64,000 nt of DNA from Gymnopus androsaceus JB14 (Eukaryota > Basidiomycota > Agaricomycetes > Agaricales > Omphalotaceae): the NCBI GenBank assembly GCA_009733575.1, contig ML769485.1, positions 124,001 through 188,000 on the forward strand, in the 5' to 3' direction. Within the stretch, counting starts at the first letter, position 1; the number at the start of each line of letters is the position of its first letter. Of this stretch, positions 24,420 through 34,807 are shown piece after piece. The notes under the pieces were generated by a model, which searched no databases, was not told the origin of the DNA, and was given only the letters and a program-made list of their open reading frames with translations. The position numbers were made by a program, and so were the translations under genes.

Positions 24420-25667
24420 TTATTCAGAACAGTCCAAAGTGAAGCAGGATGGTGTTGCGGGAGGTAAGATAATGTACGTAGAGGAGAATAAGTTATGGAT
24501 CCGAAGACCATTGATTTTAGTGTCTGCGCAAAGCTCCGGCGCAGTGGAAGACGTCGAACGAAGGAGATAGAGCGGAGCCGAGTGAGCATGAGTAGCGTCG
24601 AAAGAATGCAGCGTCGGAAGGAGCAGATGACGGACGAAAAGCTCACTTTGCGCTTCGACAGCAGGCTTCTCGTGAGTCTTTGATTTCTTTGGCGGCGGCT
24701 GCTCCTCCTCGTCGCTACTTTCCACTTCTTCGTCACCATCCTCCTCTTCCTCTTCCTCTTCTTCTTCGTCAGAATCACTCGCTGCTGCTGCTGCTACTGC
24801 ATGCTTCCGTGGAGGTGCAGGAGCGGGTTTCGATGACGATGCCTTTGGTTTCGACTTGTTCTTGTTCTTCTTCTCCTCTTCAGACGATTCATCGGACGAG
24901 CCCTCCTCATCAGGAGGTGGGCGAAACAGTGGGACGGTGGGCTTTTTTATCGCCACAGGTTCCGCAGCGACGCTGGGCGCAGCAGCAGATTTTCTCGGTT
25001 TGCGCGTCTTCTTCGTCTGTTGAAACATGATAGTAAGTTGAAGAACGATGAAGAGAAGCAGTGAACACGTACAGCGGCGACAGCAGCAGCAGCAGCATCT
25101 GCAGCCGCGACCTCCTCAGGCGAGCGAGCGGCATACGCGGCTTTTTCCTGACTGTAATTATCCTTGAGCTTGTCCGCCAGGTCCTTATACCTCTGTTATC
25201 CACAGACGCGATCAGTCCACAAACGCGTCATACGATCAGAAAAAAAGAGCACTGACTTGCTTTTGCTCCAGTCGGTAGATTGTTCCACTTGTCTGCGAGA
25301 AGCTTGCGGAGCTCGGTAGAAGGAAGATCAGGATGAGCCTCCTTGACTTGTTGCCTGATTTCGTTCTGGAAGATGATAAAAGAAGAAGCGGGTCGTTTCG
25401 GAGCATTGGGATCCTTTTTCGTTCGCTTCCGCTTCCCATTCACGGTGGTTTCTTCTTCTTCCTCCTTGCGCTTTTCTTTTCCGTTCATCACCGGAGCGTG
25501 TCCGAGCGCTTGAGCAAAAGCCTCTGCAGCTTCAGCAGCATTTCGCATGCTCTGTGCGACGACAAGGATACTCTCCTCATACTAGAAACGCTGTGAGAAT
25601 AGAAAATATCTAGAAATGAAGTAGAGCTTGCCTGAGATCGAAGGTCTTCAATGTTGGGAGGAGCCAT
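24420..25667 (-). CDS. HMGB-like chromatin protein with one HMG box
   Basis: Minus-strand exons 25667-25632, 25581-25261, 25192-25073 and 25016-24420 give 357 residues. An N-terminal helical region (MAPPNIEDLRSQYEES) precedes a basic linker and an HMG box beginning DPNAPKRPASSFIIFQNEI and running through DLPSTELRKLLADKWNNLP to KDLADKLKDNY, at roughly residues 60-135. After it come Ala-rich, basic and highly acidic stretches with a run of nine Glu. The first and second introns have GC donors (CAG|GCAAGC and AAA|GCAAGT); no GT alternative fits. HMG boxes bend DNA and such proteins act in chromatin remodelling or transcription. The last 70 residues, after PAVEAQSE, look non-coding, so a further 3' intron is possible. 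Part of the 3' end is copied at 32800-33035. Confidence 0.75.
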
Positions 25668-26429
25668 AGATAGTGGTCGAAAAGAACAAGTATAGATTTA
25701 CAGCAAATTCAATCAACAAAAGCCTTTTGAACAAATTTCTGAAACAGTCTACTAAGCGGGGTCACATGCGGACACTCGCGTGGAACTGACTAAGCTTCGA
25801 TTTTTTGCGACCAAGTGCCTTGGCAGCAACCTTTCCGTTATAGTTGCCATTGAGAATCTGAAATTGAACCTTGTGAAAAGGAGGAAAGAAACCCCCGGTC
25901 TCGACATGAAAGAGCTTGAGTTACGACGGTAAGTTTAACGTTGACCTAGCATCTCGGACTCCGAGTCGGAGTTTCCTTTTAGCTCTGTACACTCAGCACA
26001 GGTTAGTCTCCAATTGCAAATTCAAGCGAGTCCCATAGCAATGACCAGAATATCACAATCAGAATATCACAAAAAATGTTACAGTAGTATTCACGAATAC
26101 AGAACTAAGCTACCAAATTATTAGCTGTAGTATTGAAGCGACCAAGAAAAAACCTTTCTGCATTGGAAAACATAGTCCTGAGATCTCCCAAACGGAGTCA
26201 GACTTTAAGCTATAAGTATCAGCGCACTACATCACATCCCCATTCGAATCTTGAATCGATCAACCTTTGCTTCATCTTTGTTTCCATCGCCCAGACTGAT
26301 CCACCAGGCAACCTCCGGAAGGTATTCTTTCGAATGAGTCAAAAGGGCATTCAACATCGCTAAAGATGCATTCATCAAGCAGATAATAGTTGCAGACGTT
26401 TCGACCACTATGAGCCATATATATCAGTC
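25668..26429. other. Intergenic region between HMGB-like and TPR genes
   Basis: Probable promoter of the HMGB-like gene on the right-hand strand and 3' flank of the next gene. No coding feature is supported. Confidence 0.35.
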
Positions 26430-28550
26430 TCAGATCGTAGCCAGAAGACGCGCAGAAACACGCAAAACGTACAGTTCATCTCTGGTAGTCATATTCTTCT
26501 TCTTCTTTTCGATACCTTTGCTCGGTGGTGCATGAGCAAATTCACATTTTTGCTTGGCCTTACATCCATCTCGATTATAAGCCCTACATGCCTTCCCGTT
26601 CCCTTCATGTTCGAAATCACTAGAATCAAAATCATCTGCACCAGGGACTGGGATGGGAATATCGTCGAGGGAAGGATTGAGGGAGTGAGGGATGATGACG
26701 GAAGGCTGCTTGGGAATAGATTTCGCCTCGGCACTAGACTCATCTTTGGTTTGAGCTATTTCTTTTTGGAATTGTGGGTCGTTCGGGGATAAGCGCGCAC
26801 ACGCTTCGAAGTCTTTAAAGATGGATTTTAGGACGAGCAACTATGCAGAAGAGGACAATTCAAGGACGTTACCTTCAATAGCGCGATTAAACTGACGCTG
26901 GTGTCGAAGAGTTACTCCTCGGCGGTACCTTGCTTTCATATGCTTGGGGTCGTGAAGAAGAGCTATCGGTGCAAGCCTCCTCTGCCTCCTGGTACCTAAA
27001 TAACAATCGGGTTAGAGCAATAATCTCATGGAAAAATCATACGTCCTACGTACTGTCCGAGCTTCAGATATGCTGCAGCCAAATTTGCTAGGTATTAGTG
27101 GGTGAGGTCCTCGTGTAGCGATGGCTTTCTTGTATTGTTCAATCGCTCCAAGGTTATCGCCGTTTTTGAAAAGAGTATTGCCCTGATGAATAAGATTAGT
27201 ATGCGTGCAACTGCAAGCCTTGGATTCTGGCATACCTCGATTTTAAAAGCTTCAGCCGTCGGTTACTTTTCGTTCAAGAACTAGAGCGCGTTTCGCTCCT
27301 CGTGCTATGACCTCTGCTTCCCTCGGACGTTGAGGACGTGGTTTCGATTTTTTCCCAGGAGCAGTGGCTGAAGGTTGGGTACTACTCTTCGAAAAACCAG
27401 CGCCCGTACGCTGGTCCCTTGCCTCCCGGCTTCGAAGGGCCCAAAAACCCATCCGACAATTTCGCCATCTTAAACCCTGACTTCATATCTCGACCCGCCT
27501 GGCGAACCGCGTCCGTGAATATCGACATGGCACCCGCTTCTTCGGCTTCCGACTTGTCGGCAGGCCCTGCTGCACTAAATCCACTCGGAGTGGCAAGAAT
27601 AGCATTATTGCACGATCTAACATCCGGAACGACTGCATCAAGAGGAAGCTGAGCCATAACCATGATAGCCCGAGTGCTTGTTTCTTCCGCGTTGACATCA
27701 CCCACGTATCCGAAAAATCCCTTTCCAACAGGAGCAAAGGCACATGGAGTTTCCTGTGGGTCTACAGGGAACAAGTCGGAATGGAATACGCGAGATTCAA
27801 GGTGGGAGTTTTCGGAGGGGTTGTAGAAACATTGGCTGGGATGGACGTTGATAAGATAAAACGATTTTATACTGTAGGATTGGGGCAAATTCGCAAATGA
27901 AGTATCCACGACACCCGTTGGAACTTTCCGCGAATTACGATGAACTGTGGTTCGTAGATACGATCCGGCGTCCCAAGGAAGTTCCCAAGAGCCAAAAAAA
28001 CCTTTTGCTTGATCGTACGCAAGGTGATTGCTGAAATTACACGCGCAAATGACTGTGCCACCGGATTTTGCGTATCGTACGAGTTGAGATAGAACAAGAG
28101 CAAAGTTCGGTTTGGAAATGGCAGAGTCGATGACAAGGATAGCGGAAGGTGTAGACAGGGACATTTGTCTTTTGAATTCCTTCACGGTTTCGATAAAAGG
28201 ACTGACGACGGCGCATTTTCGCATAGAGTCGTAGAGTTGTGAATTAATGTCATCGAGAACGCGTTCTCGCATGAGAGAAAGAACGAGGATACGAGGTTTT
28301 TTTTCTGGCATAGTTCTCAATTCGCGAGTGGCTATGGAAGGTTTGAGAACAAAAGAATTTGAAACTCCGTCGCAAACAAGAGTCAGGTCACATGGCTCGC
28401 TATGTTCAGCTTTGACCGGGTCTCCAAATCCGTGCTTCAATTATTCTATCTGGAAATACATAACCAAAACACAAAAAATCAATGTACCTTCTTCTGAATC
28501 TACTCCAGCACCACATTTCCCGCAATCTCCAGTCCATTCTTCCCCATGAA
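26430..28550 (-). pseudogene. TPR and CCCH zinc-finger gene, frame broken
   Basis: On the minus strand a long exon (28440-27382) contains KKPRILVLSLMRERVLDDIN and a region of about 300 residues without a family I can name. Next comes a Lys/Pro-rich linker, then TPR-type helices (EGNTLFKNGDNLGAIEQYKK, NLAAAYLKLGQ, ALLHDPKHMKARYRRG, LRHQRQFNRAIE), an acidic linker and a C-x7-C-x5-C-x3-H zinc finger (CRAYNRDGC to CEFAH). TPR repeats bind partner proteins, often chaperones; CCCH fingers usually bind RNA. Four points need one base removed to keep the frame: a T run near 27387, GG near 27261, AAA near 27085 and an extra A near 26969. A TAA also separates the 5' exon near 28440. Either this copy is decaying or the assembly has indels here. 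Confidence 0.6.
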
Positions 28551-29365
28551 CACCATATGCGCATTTTCAAAGGCCTATTCCTTTTCGAAGATATCTGGAA
28601 TTATTCGAGGTAATTTTCCCGGTGTGCGATTACTCGCGGATCAAGGGATACAGACCTGCCAGCTTGGGGCCATCATGGCAGGTTTTTTACCCATAGTTAT
28701 CTAGATGTCGAGGTGTCCAGACACCACACGATAGCCCGGACCACGACCATAAATGGTATCCTGGATCAATAGTTACTACCTCGATAACCACACTATGTTT
28801 TTTATATGAACACTAAGTGGGTATTTGCTCCAATCGTAATGGCCGTGGTCATGAAGATCCCGTGGAGGTCCTGGGAAGAGCTTTCTGCATGCATTTTACT
28901 GATCTTGTGGCAGGCGTTGTTATGTTTCATTGCCGTTCCGATGTTTTGACCATCGCAATGGAGCTATCTTGACTGTCGAGTGGTTCATGTTATGATGCTG
29001 GGATGTTAAATCAGTGAATTTAAAGTGGCGAATTGTTAAGGCATGGATGAATCTGTGATGATCGCAGGAGGAGACTGGATTTTTAAGAAATTTCTTGAAA
29101 GACAATTGCCTCTCCGACTCAGTAATGATGTATTCCAATCCCTTTCTGGTATTTTAATATGCTATGGACACTTGGACATAATGGACATTGACTTTCAGTA
29201 GCTATTTTCTGTACTGTAAATACAATGTACGAAGAAACAAATTAAAAACGCTGTCGAATCGAACGATCCGTGATGTCACGCGTTAGACGCGTTTTTCTGT
29301 CCAGAGCACGCTGTCAACAGTGTTAACTGTGCTGACTAGCTCTCGCTTGTTTTCTGTAGTGTATC
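28551..29365. other. Intergenic region, no gene supported
   Basis: No consistent exon series or repeat family is visible between the TPR gene and the duplicated block. Confidence 0.35.
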
Positions 29366-31385
29366 CAACGCGGTAATAGAAATATTTTTTTTCTTTCTTT
29401 TAATCAGCGTAGTATGAATATCTAGCATACTACTATGAAAGTATACCGATCGTGTTGTGATCCTGAAGAAGACCGTGGCACACGCGGAAGCCAGAGCTGG
29501 AGGGACTTTGGAAAAGGGAAAGCAATAAAGCAATATGATGAACATGGTTCATACGGAAAGGAGCCGTATGACGTGCGGAAGGTAGGAAGAGAAACACAGA
29601 GAAAGAAGCATCATTGGGTTGCAGGTGATTCTTTCTTTGACAAGGGATGGAAGGTTATCAAGCTGAAGTAAGAGGGTCGGAGAGGAGATCGGGAGCCATA
29701 ACCGATTCTCTTCACGATTCCTCTTTCCTCTGACATGAATATCATGACCCGTACGCCCGAGGGCATTTACGCCCAAGGACAAGTTGGAATAAATATGGGA
29801 GCAACATATCCAGTCCACAGCATAGGATAATATATCGCTGCAGGAAGGTAGTGATGATAAACCATATGCGTGAATGTAGTAGTGCTCCAACGACTTCGAC
29901 GACGAGGGCACCGCTTATTTGGATTACAGGGGGCTGCGGGAGGAGAACTGTCATTTCCAGGATGTACGTTGTAGATGTTAAAAGTGGGCTTCTTGTTAAT
30001 AGTTGTATGCTTATCTCCATTGACTGCCTGATATTCGCCACCCTTGATAGTGAAATTTTGACTCCCACTGAAGAAGGCCCCTGTAGGCAGTGAAGACTAC
30101 AATAGGATGCGTAAAATACTCGGAATAGAAAAAGGAAATGAAAAGCGAAAGTACTTACCTGACGGCAAGGTCCATTTTCCAAAGATCCTGCCTCATCCTC
30201 GAAATCATCATTTATGTCCTTTTCCGAGTCATGCATGACAGATTCTTCCTTGTCCTCAAAATCATTACATACGTCCTCTTCATATGTGGAACCATCATGA
30301 GTCTCGTTGTTGGGCATGAAGTTGAAATCCAATATGACATCCTCCGAGTTACCATTATCTTTGTTAATCATAGGCAGCAAAGAGGACTTGCTCCCCGTAC
30401 GTTCCTCGTGCGCGTGATAATCAGGATGCATTTTTGCGTACTCCTTCTTCTTCTTCTTCTCTTTGGCCGGCTCCTCCCAATATTGCATCTCTTTCGGCTT
30501 CATTGACTGCCACTGCTGAAAGAGAGTCGGGGACAGATCTGTTTGACCACTGCCTGAGGATTCACACAAAACACTTGTGATACTGGCAGCAATTATGAAC
30601 GCATCTTTCCTTCGGCCTGTGCTTGCGCGCGGAGGAATATATGACTGTTGATTTGAGTCACTGTAAGTGAACTAATATGTGTGAAAGGAACGAATGATCG
30701 TTTACCATCGCGAAAGAGTATATTTGCTCCAACTGGTCTCGCAAAGTTTCCAGCCATTTGGTGATAACTTTGTGCCTGGTCTTCCTACTTTGCAGAGAGC
30801 GTCCAGTACTCGAACTTGTAACATTATTTTCAATGTATTCGATGGTCCGCCGGAGCGTCCGTGCTAGAACCCTATCCTTCTGAACTAGTACCGATTGATT
30901 ATCGATATTCTCGGACTCGAGATTCGCCAGCGTCCAAGTTCTATCTATCATATGATAGATGTCGTACCATAACCGTCGTCCATTGAGAGGAATAATGTTG
31001 TCCTGTTGAGACGAATGCGATTGTCAGTTCAATCTTCCGAACCGAACCGAACCGAATATACGAGTCTTACAATGTTCGAAGCCTTCAATCGCTCCAGTAG
31101 TATTGTCAGAGTAATGCTACCGCTATTACCCTCCAAATCAGAGGTAGTAAAAGTCTGCTGGCTGATAGAAGCGCCAGTTGTTGAATATTTTAATCGGATT
31201 CGCGCGGACATGGTAAAGCACTGAGTTTATCAACAGCAAGAGCAACTAGAGAGAGCAACTCGAGGTAGCGAGATAGTACAGTCTTGGGACTGCAGGGTCG
31301 GACAAGAAAGGAGAAGAAAAGAAAGCTGTAGAATAGATGTAGAACACAGGCGCTACAGGCGTCAATGACCATGGCATGATGATTG
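29366..31385. repeat. Direct duplicate block, copy 1
   Basis: This segment, covering an HMG-box gene with both flanks, matches 38268-40890 in the same orientation. The left edge shares gtatccaacgcggta and ctatgaaagtatacc; the right edge shares caggcgctacaggcgtcaat. Two of the three gene introns have identical lengths in both copies. Copy 2 has extra material in its 3' flank, so the copies have diverged by indels. Confidence 0.75.
29767..31211 (-). CDS. Divergent HMG-box protein with C-terminal FTIxGG motif
   Basis: Minus-strand exons 31211-31071, 31002-30706, 30644-30159 and 30096-29767 give 417 residues with no break. The N-terminal 145 residues are helical and unrecognised. A divergent HMG box spans roughly residues 147-210, from IPPRASTGRRKDAFIIAAS to FQQWQSMKPKEMQYWEEPAK and KMHPDYH. 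A very acidic region follows. The last exon begins with GAFFSGSQNFTIKGGEYQAV and NGDKHTTIN, resembling a short glycine-rich motif I know from the N-termini of many Agaricomycete STAND/NLR and kinase proteins, then an aromatic C-terminus. DNA binding is inferred from the HMG box. The last two splice choices are supported by the same phases in the second copy. Confidence 0.65.
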
Positions 31386-31603
31386 ACACTCGGAGCTCCG
31401 AGGTTAGGGATGGTCTCCGTACCGTTACGGATACGGCCGTACTCAGTACGGTCAGTATCAGCATGGTGAAACCCGTATCCGTACCGTAAAGTTAGAACCA
31501 GGATGCCTTACGGTACGTACGGTGAACAATATGGCAGTTACGGTTGTAAGTAGTGATTCAAAGTAAATAAATGAAATCAAAATATTTTAAAGGTTAAAAC
31601 TAC

Positions 31604-32795
31604 TCAGTCATCCTCTATGATCTCTTCCACAGCAGACCGAGCAGCGCAAAGACGATGCTTCACAAGCATAAGGACACGTATGGTATCTGCAGCCAACCTG
31701 GTACGCCTGAAATTGTATCCCTTCCACTGGAGAAGATACATTCAACGGCAACAGCAGACCCTGCGAGAAACTTAGAAATCGAATACTGGAACAAGAAAAT
31801 CAGCTCACCAGGAATTGACATAATATTGTGTGCCAAATGGTAGAGATGTGGATGTGAGTTGCGACGAGCGTACCACCAGGCCACGGGATCACATAAATCA
31901 ATGTCTTCTTGGAGCATATCAAAGTATTGATCAAGCTCGTTGGTAGATGGCGCACTCATGCGGTACATAGGAGATCCTTGGCCAAGGAAGGAGGTAGAGG
32001 GCGCAGATGAGCTAGGAGAGACATTAAGTCGAACTGTCGAAATAGATGCATAATAGCTATTGTAGAATTCGTGTAGTTTTTTTCTTCTGAGTCTCAAGAT
32101 GTTCAAGCAAGCTCGGATCGTCTGAGAACTCGTGCTTGAGACCATTATATAATATTCGAGGATCAAGCACTAGGGCACAGTCAGAAATAGCTTGAAGACA
32201 TGAAAAAAACTCACATGCAGCCCAAACATAATAAGGAGAGGCATCAAACTTATAGTAGTAGTCGCTGAGCTTCCGATGAGCATCCAACAGACCCTGCTTG
32301 ATTTCGAGAGCCACATCGTCTGGAAGATCTCTGAGAATGGTTTTGAGGTGCCGTTGTAGACTGCAAAAGGTAGCATGCGTGGTCGAAAGCATTGGAGACT
32401 TTGTCGTTGACATTTCAGTTGTTGCAAGTCGGAATTAGGGATCCGCACCGTACAAATACGGGCCATAAAAACGGCAAAAAATCTCCTTGCGGTACGGTAT
32501 ATGGCACATCAGATCTCAAGCTGGAGGGTCCCGGCCAATATCAATGATGCAAAAATCATCGATTTGACCATTTTGGGACCTGCGGGCATATGGCTGACTG
32601 AAAAATTCTTGCTGTACGGGGTACCCGTATAGTAGCCGTAAAAATATGGCCGTAAAAATTGTCTGTGGACACCCTTTATGGTACGGTTATGGTGCGGATC
32701 CCTGGTCGGAATTGCTTCAACCAATCCGTCATAAGGTGGATTGCTTCCCAGTCTTCATCACCCAGCGCATACTTACGAAGCTCTTTGTTTGTAGC
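31604..32795 (-). pseudogene. hAT transposase, C-terminal half, interrupted
   Basis: Minus-strand exons encode the hAT core and dimerisation domain: EDWEAIHLMTDWLKQFR, then after the MITE at 32436-32704 SPMLSTTHATFCSLQRHLK, KLSDYYYKFDASPYYVWAA, LDPRILYNGLKHEFSDDPSL, TNELDQYFDMLQEDIDLCDP, WWYARR and SAVAVECIFSSGRDTIS, ending with LMLVKHRL and a stop at 31604-31606. Two introns fit (after WAA and after IPG). Near SGRDTIS the frame shifts before the RR-rich end. In working family members this domain forms the transposase dimer. The N-terminal DNA-binding zinc finger is absent. Confidence 0.8.
32436..32704. mobile_element. hAT-type MITE inserted in the transposase gene
   Basis: The 269-bp element begins TAGGGATCCGCACCG; the complement of its right end begins CAGGGATCCGCACCA. 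It is flanked by the exact 8-bp repeat GTCGGAAT (32428-32435 and 32705-32712). Subterminal tacgg units match the 651-bp element at 9119-9769. Removing it plus one target copy joins the transposase frame at WLKQFRLATTEM without a break. Confidence 0.9.
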
Positions 32796-32799
32796 GACC

Positions 32800-33035
32800 A
32801 TCCTGCTTCACTTTGGACTGTTCTAAATAACTTCCTTGCTCATGCCATCCTTCCCCTTACCCACTCGTCCCCAATATCTTTGGTTTTTCGTTTATTCATC
32901 AAAAAAGCATATCGGAAACACGGCTGTTCAGTTCGTCCCCTTGTATTTCTTCTTTCGCTCCTGAGTCCGTTTATTTCTCTCTTTTGCATCCTCTATTTTT
33001 CCTAGCAGGATGTCTGGTTGTCGTAACTTTTTTGT
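32800..33035 (+). repeat. Inverted copy of the HMGB-like gene 3' end
   Basis: This stretch matches the complement of about 24215-24445 with only scattered differences, starting at catcctgcttcactttggac and running past cctagcaggatgtctggttg. It starts exactly where the hAT transposase sequence stops. No other part of the HMGB-like gene and no poly-A tract is seen, so it is a local DNA copy rather than an obvious retrocopy. Confidence 0.8.
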
Positions 33036-34684
33036 ATTTCCTAACATCTCCATATCCTTTAGATGGACATGCATCACCGGTAGATTACTTCAAATACATC
33101 ACACTATAATCGTCATAAGTGAGAAGAAGGATTCAATGAACCTGCCTGCAGGCTGTGGCTCTATCCTACCAGATGATTCGGATGATATCCAAAGGAAATC
33201 GACCTTCGAAGCTGCGGGTATTCTTGCACAATCCGAAACATTTGAAACACCGTAGTAGTAAGGGAGTGGAAGGGGTTCAAGTGAGGATAAGCTAGTATAA
33301 CGACGCGGACCTCTAGTACGGAATAACCAACCGTTACCGAGAAAAGAAAGCCAGTAAAAAGGAACAAAAGCAGGGACAGACGGAACTTTTACTAGCAGGA
33401 AAGAAACTGACGTTCAAACATCCTAGCTAGATCAAAAGTCTTTAAAGTTGAAAAGTTCCATCGTAGAACGAATTTTCTTTGAGTCAATCTGAAAAATACT
33501 GCGCTGATTTCTGAATCCCGTTGGCTGCCTTTAAACATGCAAAATTCTATGGAATCGAGAAGGTCGAAATGGTATAGATATGAGCGTTCTGAAGATTGGA
33601 ATCAGGTGCCATGAGGAACGAGAAGTCTGAGAGTTGTGAACGTTGAAAATAGGACAATTTCCGGCGTCCAAAATAAAGGGCTTTTTCGGGCGCTTCCCAT
33701 CTCAACTCATACGACAGCTATCGCTCAGCTAGCTGTCGATCAAGATTCAGAAGACATTTCTCGATGAGGATGATCTTCACTTCAAGGATCCGAATTTGGT
33801 CAAGATTAAAAAGATATCATACTTCAAGTTCTTTCTTTCTATGTCTTTTTCTCCAACAGAGTTAGGACCTTCTATACTTCAGCGGCATATATAAATACAC
33901 CGAGCACCAGTATCCTTTCTGCATGTTGTATCGTAGACCAACTCCAGCACTTAGACAGCGGGGAAGACCTGAACAAGGAGAAGGAGTGACGGTTGTAGGC
34001 CATAGGTCCTGAGGCCGAGGGTCTGGAAGAGGGTACGTCTTTTTCGAATTGATTCTCAGAAATCTGAGTCGTTCGAGCTGAAATGATCCCTTGCAGCTTT
34101 ACAGATTGGTCGAAGGCGAAGGCGTAGCTGTAACATCAGCACCAGCTGTATCCATTACTACTGCTACTACTACTACCTCTGTACTATTTCTACCGGCTCT
34201 CGCTCTCGACGTTCGAAATCCGAAATTTCATACACTCTATGCAAATGTCACTATCTTTGAAAGTTCTCCTTCAAAGTTCGACTAGAGATTCCGCTAACCA
34301 ATCAGAACCAATCCGTCAGCGACGTTTTATTTGCCTTTTTTCCGAATGAATTCGGGTGGTTCACTTTTTTGTCAGGTCATGTTCCCTTGTTAGCTCCTCA
34401 CTGGCGGCGCGCGTGCATGATAAGAGCTCATATCGGGTATTACACGCTCGCGAGATACATTTTTCTATTCTCGTCAGGAGACTGCTCGCAAGGTACCATT
34501 CAGATACTCAGTCACCTACGCCCTTATTCCTTCTCATTCCGCAGTGATCGAGACATCTAGAACTAATCCAGAGCTTGAGGGAGAAAAAGCATGCCTCCGG
34601 ATGTCCCAGATCGAATCCAGAAAATGGTCTTGATTGGGGACTGATACAGTACCTATCCATCAATGAACTTCGAATCTAAAGCTT
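33036..34684. other. Intergenic region with one strong palindrome
   Basis: No gene is supported. At 33712-33738 a perfect hairpin has arms CGACAGCTA/TAGCTGTCG and a 9-nt loop. Other frames are short. Confidence 0.4.
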
Positions 34685-34757
34685 ATAGTCTCGCTTGCCA
34701 TTACGGCCAGAAGCCCTAATTGGGATAAGGCCGTAGTCGGATGGCAAGCGAGACTAT
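34685..34757. repeat. 73-bp inverted repeat upstream of the P450 remnant
   Basis: The arms ATAGTCTCGCTTGCCAT and ATGGCAAGCGAGACTAT are perfect over 17 bp, with an inner pair TACGGCC/GGCCGTA. It lies about 50 bp before the P450 start codon. It could be a very small MITE, but no target duplication is clear. Confidence 0.65.
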
Positions 34758-34807
34758 GAAGCCTATAAAACATGGTCGGCTCCTTACCCGCCTTCGCTGG
34801 CTCGAAT

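Larger units (their letters stand above)
31405..32795 (-). mobile_element. Truncated hAT transposon with its left terminal end
   Basis: The left end starts TAGGGATGG at 31405 and carries subterminal CCGTACCG/TACGG units like the MITEs at 9119 and 32436. Behind it lies a minus-strand hAT transposase fragment. The far end is missing: at about 32796 the sequence passes directly into a copy of the HMGB-like gene's 3' end, so the transposase N-terminus and the right terminal repeat are lost. The element therefore cannot move alone. It shares TIR style with the two MITEs and is a plausible relative of their source transposon. Confidence 0.75.

Noticed and set aside
32796..33005. Plus-strand protein with HPASLWTVLNNFL
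   Set aside because: It is the copied 3' flank of the HMGB-like gene, and the same frame exists antisense-free in that flank, so coding is unlikely.
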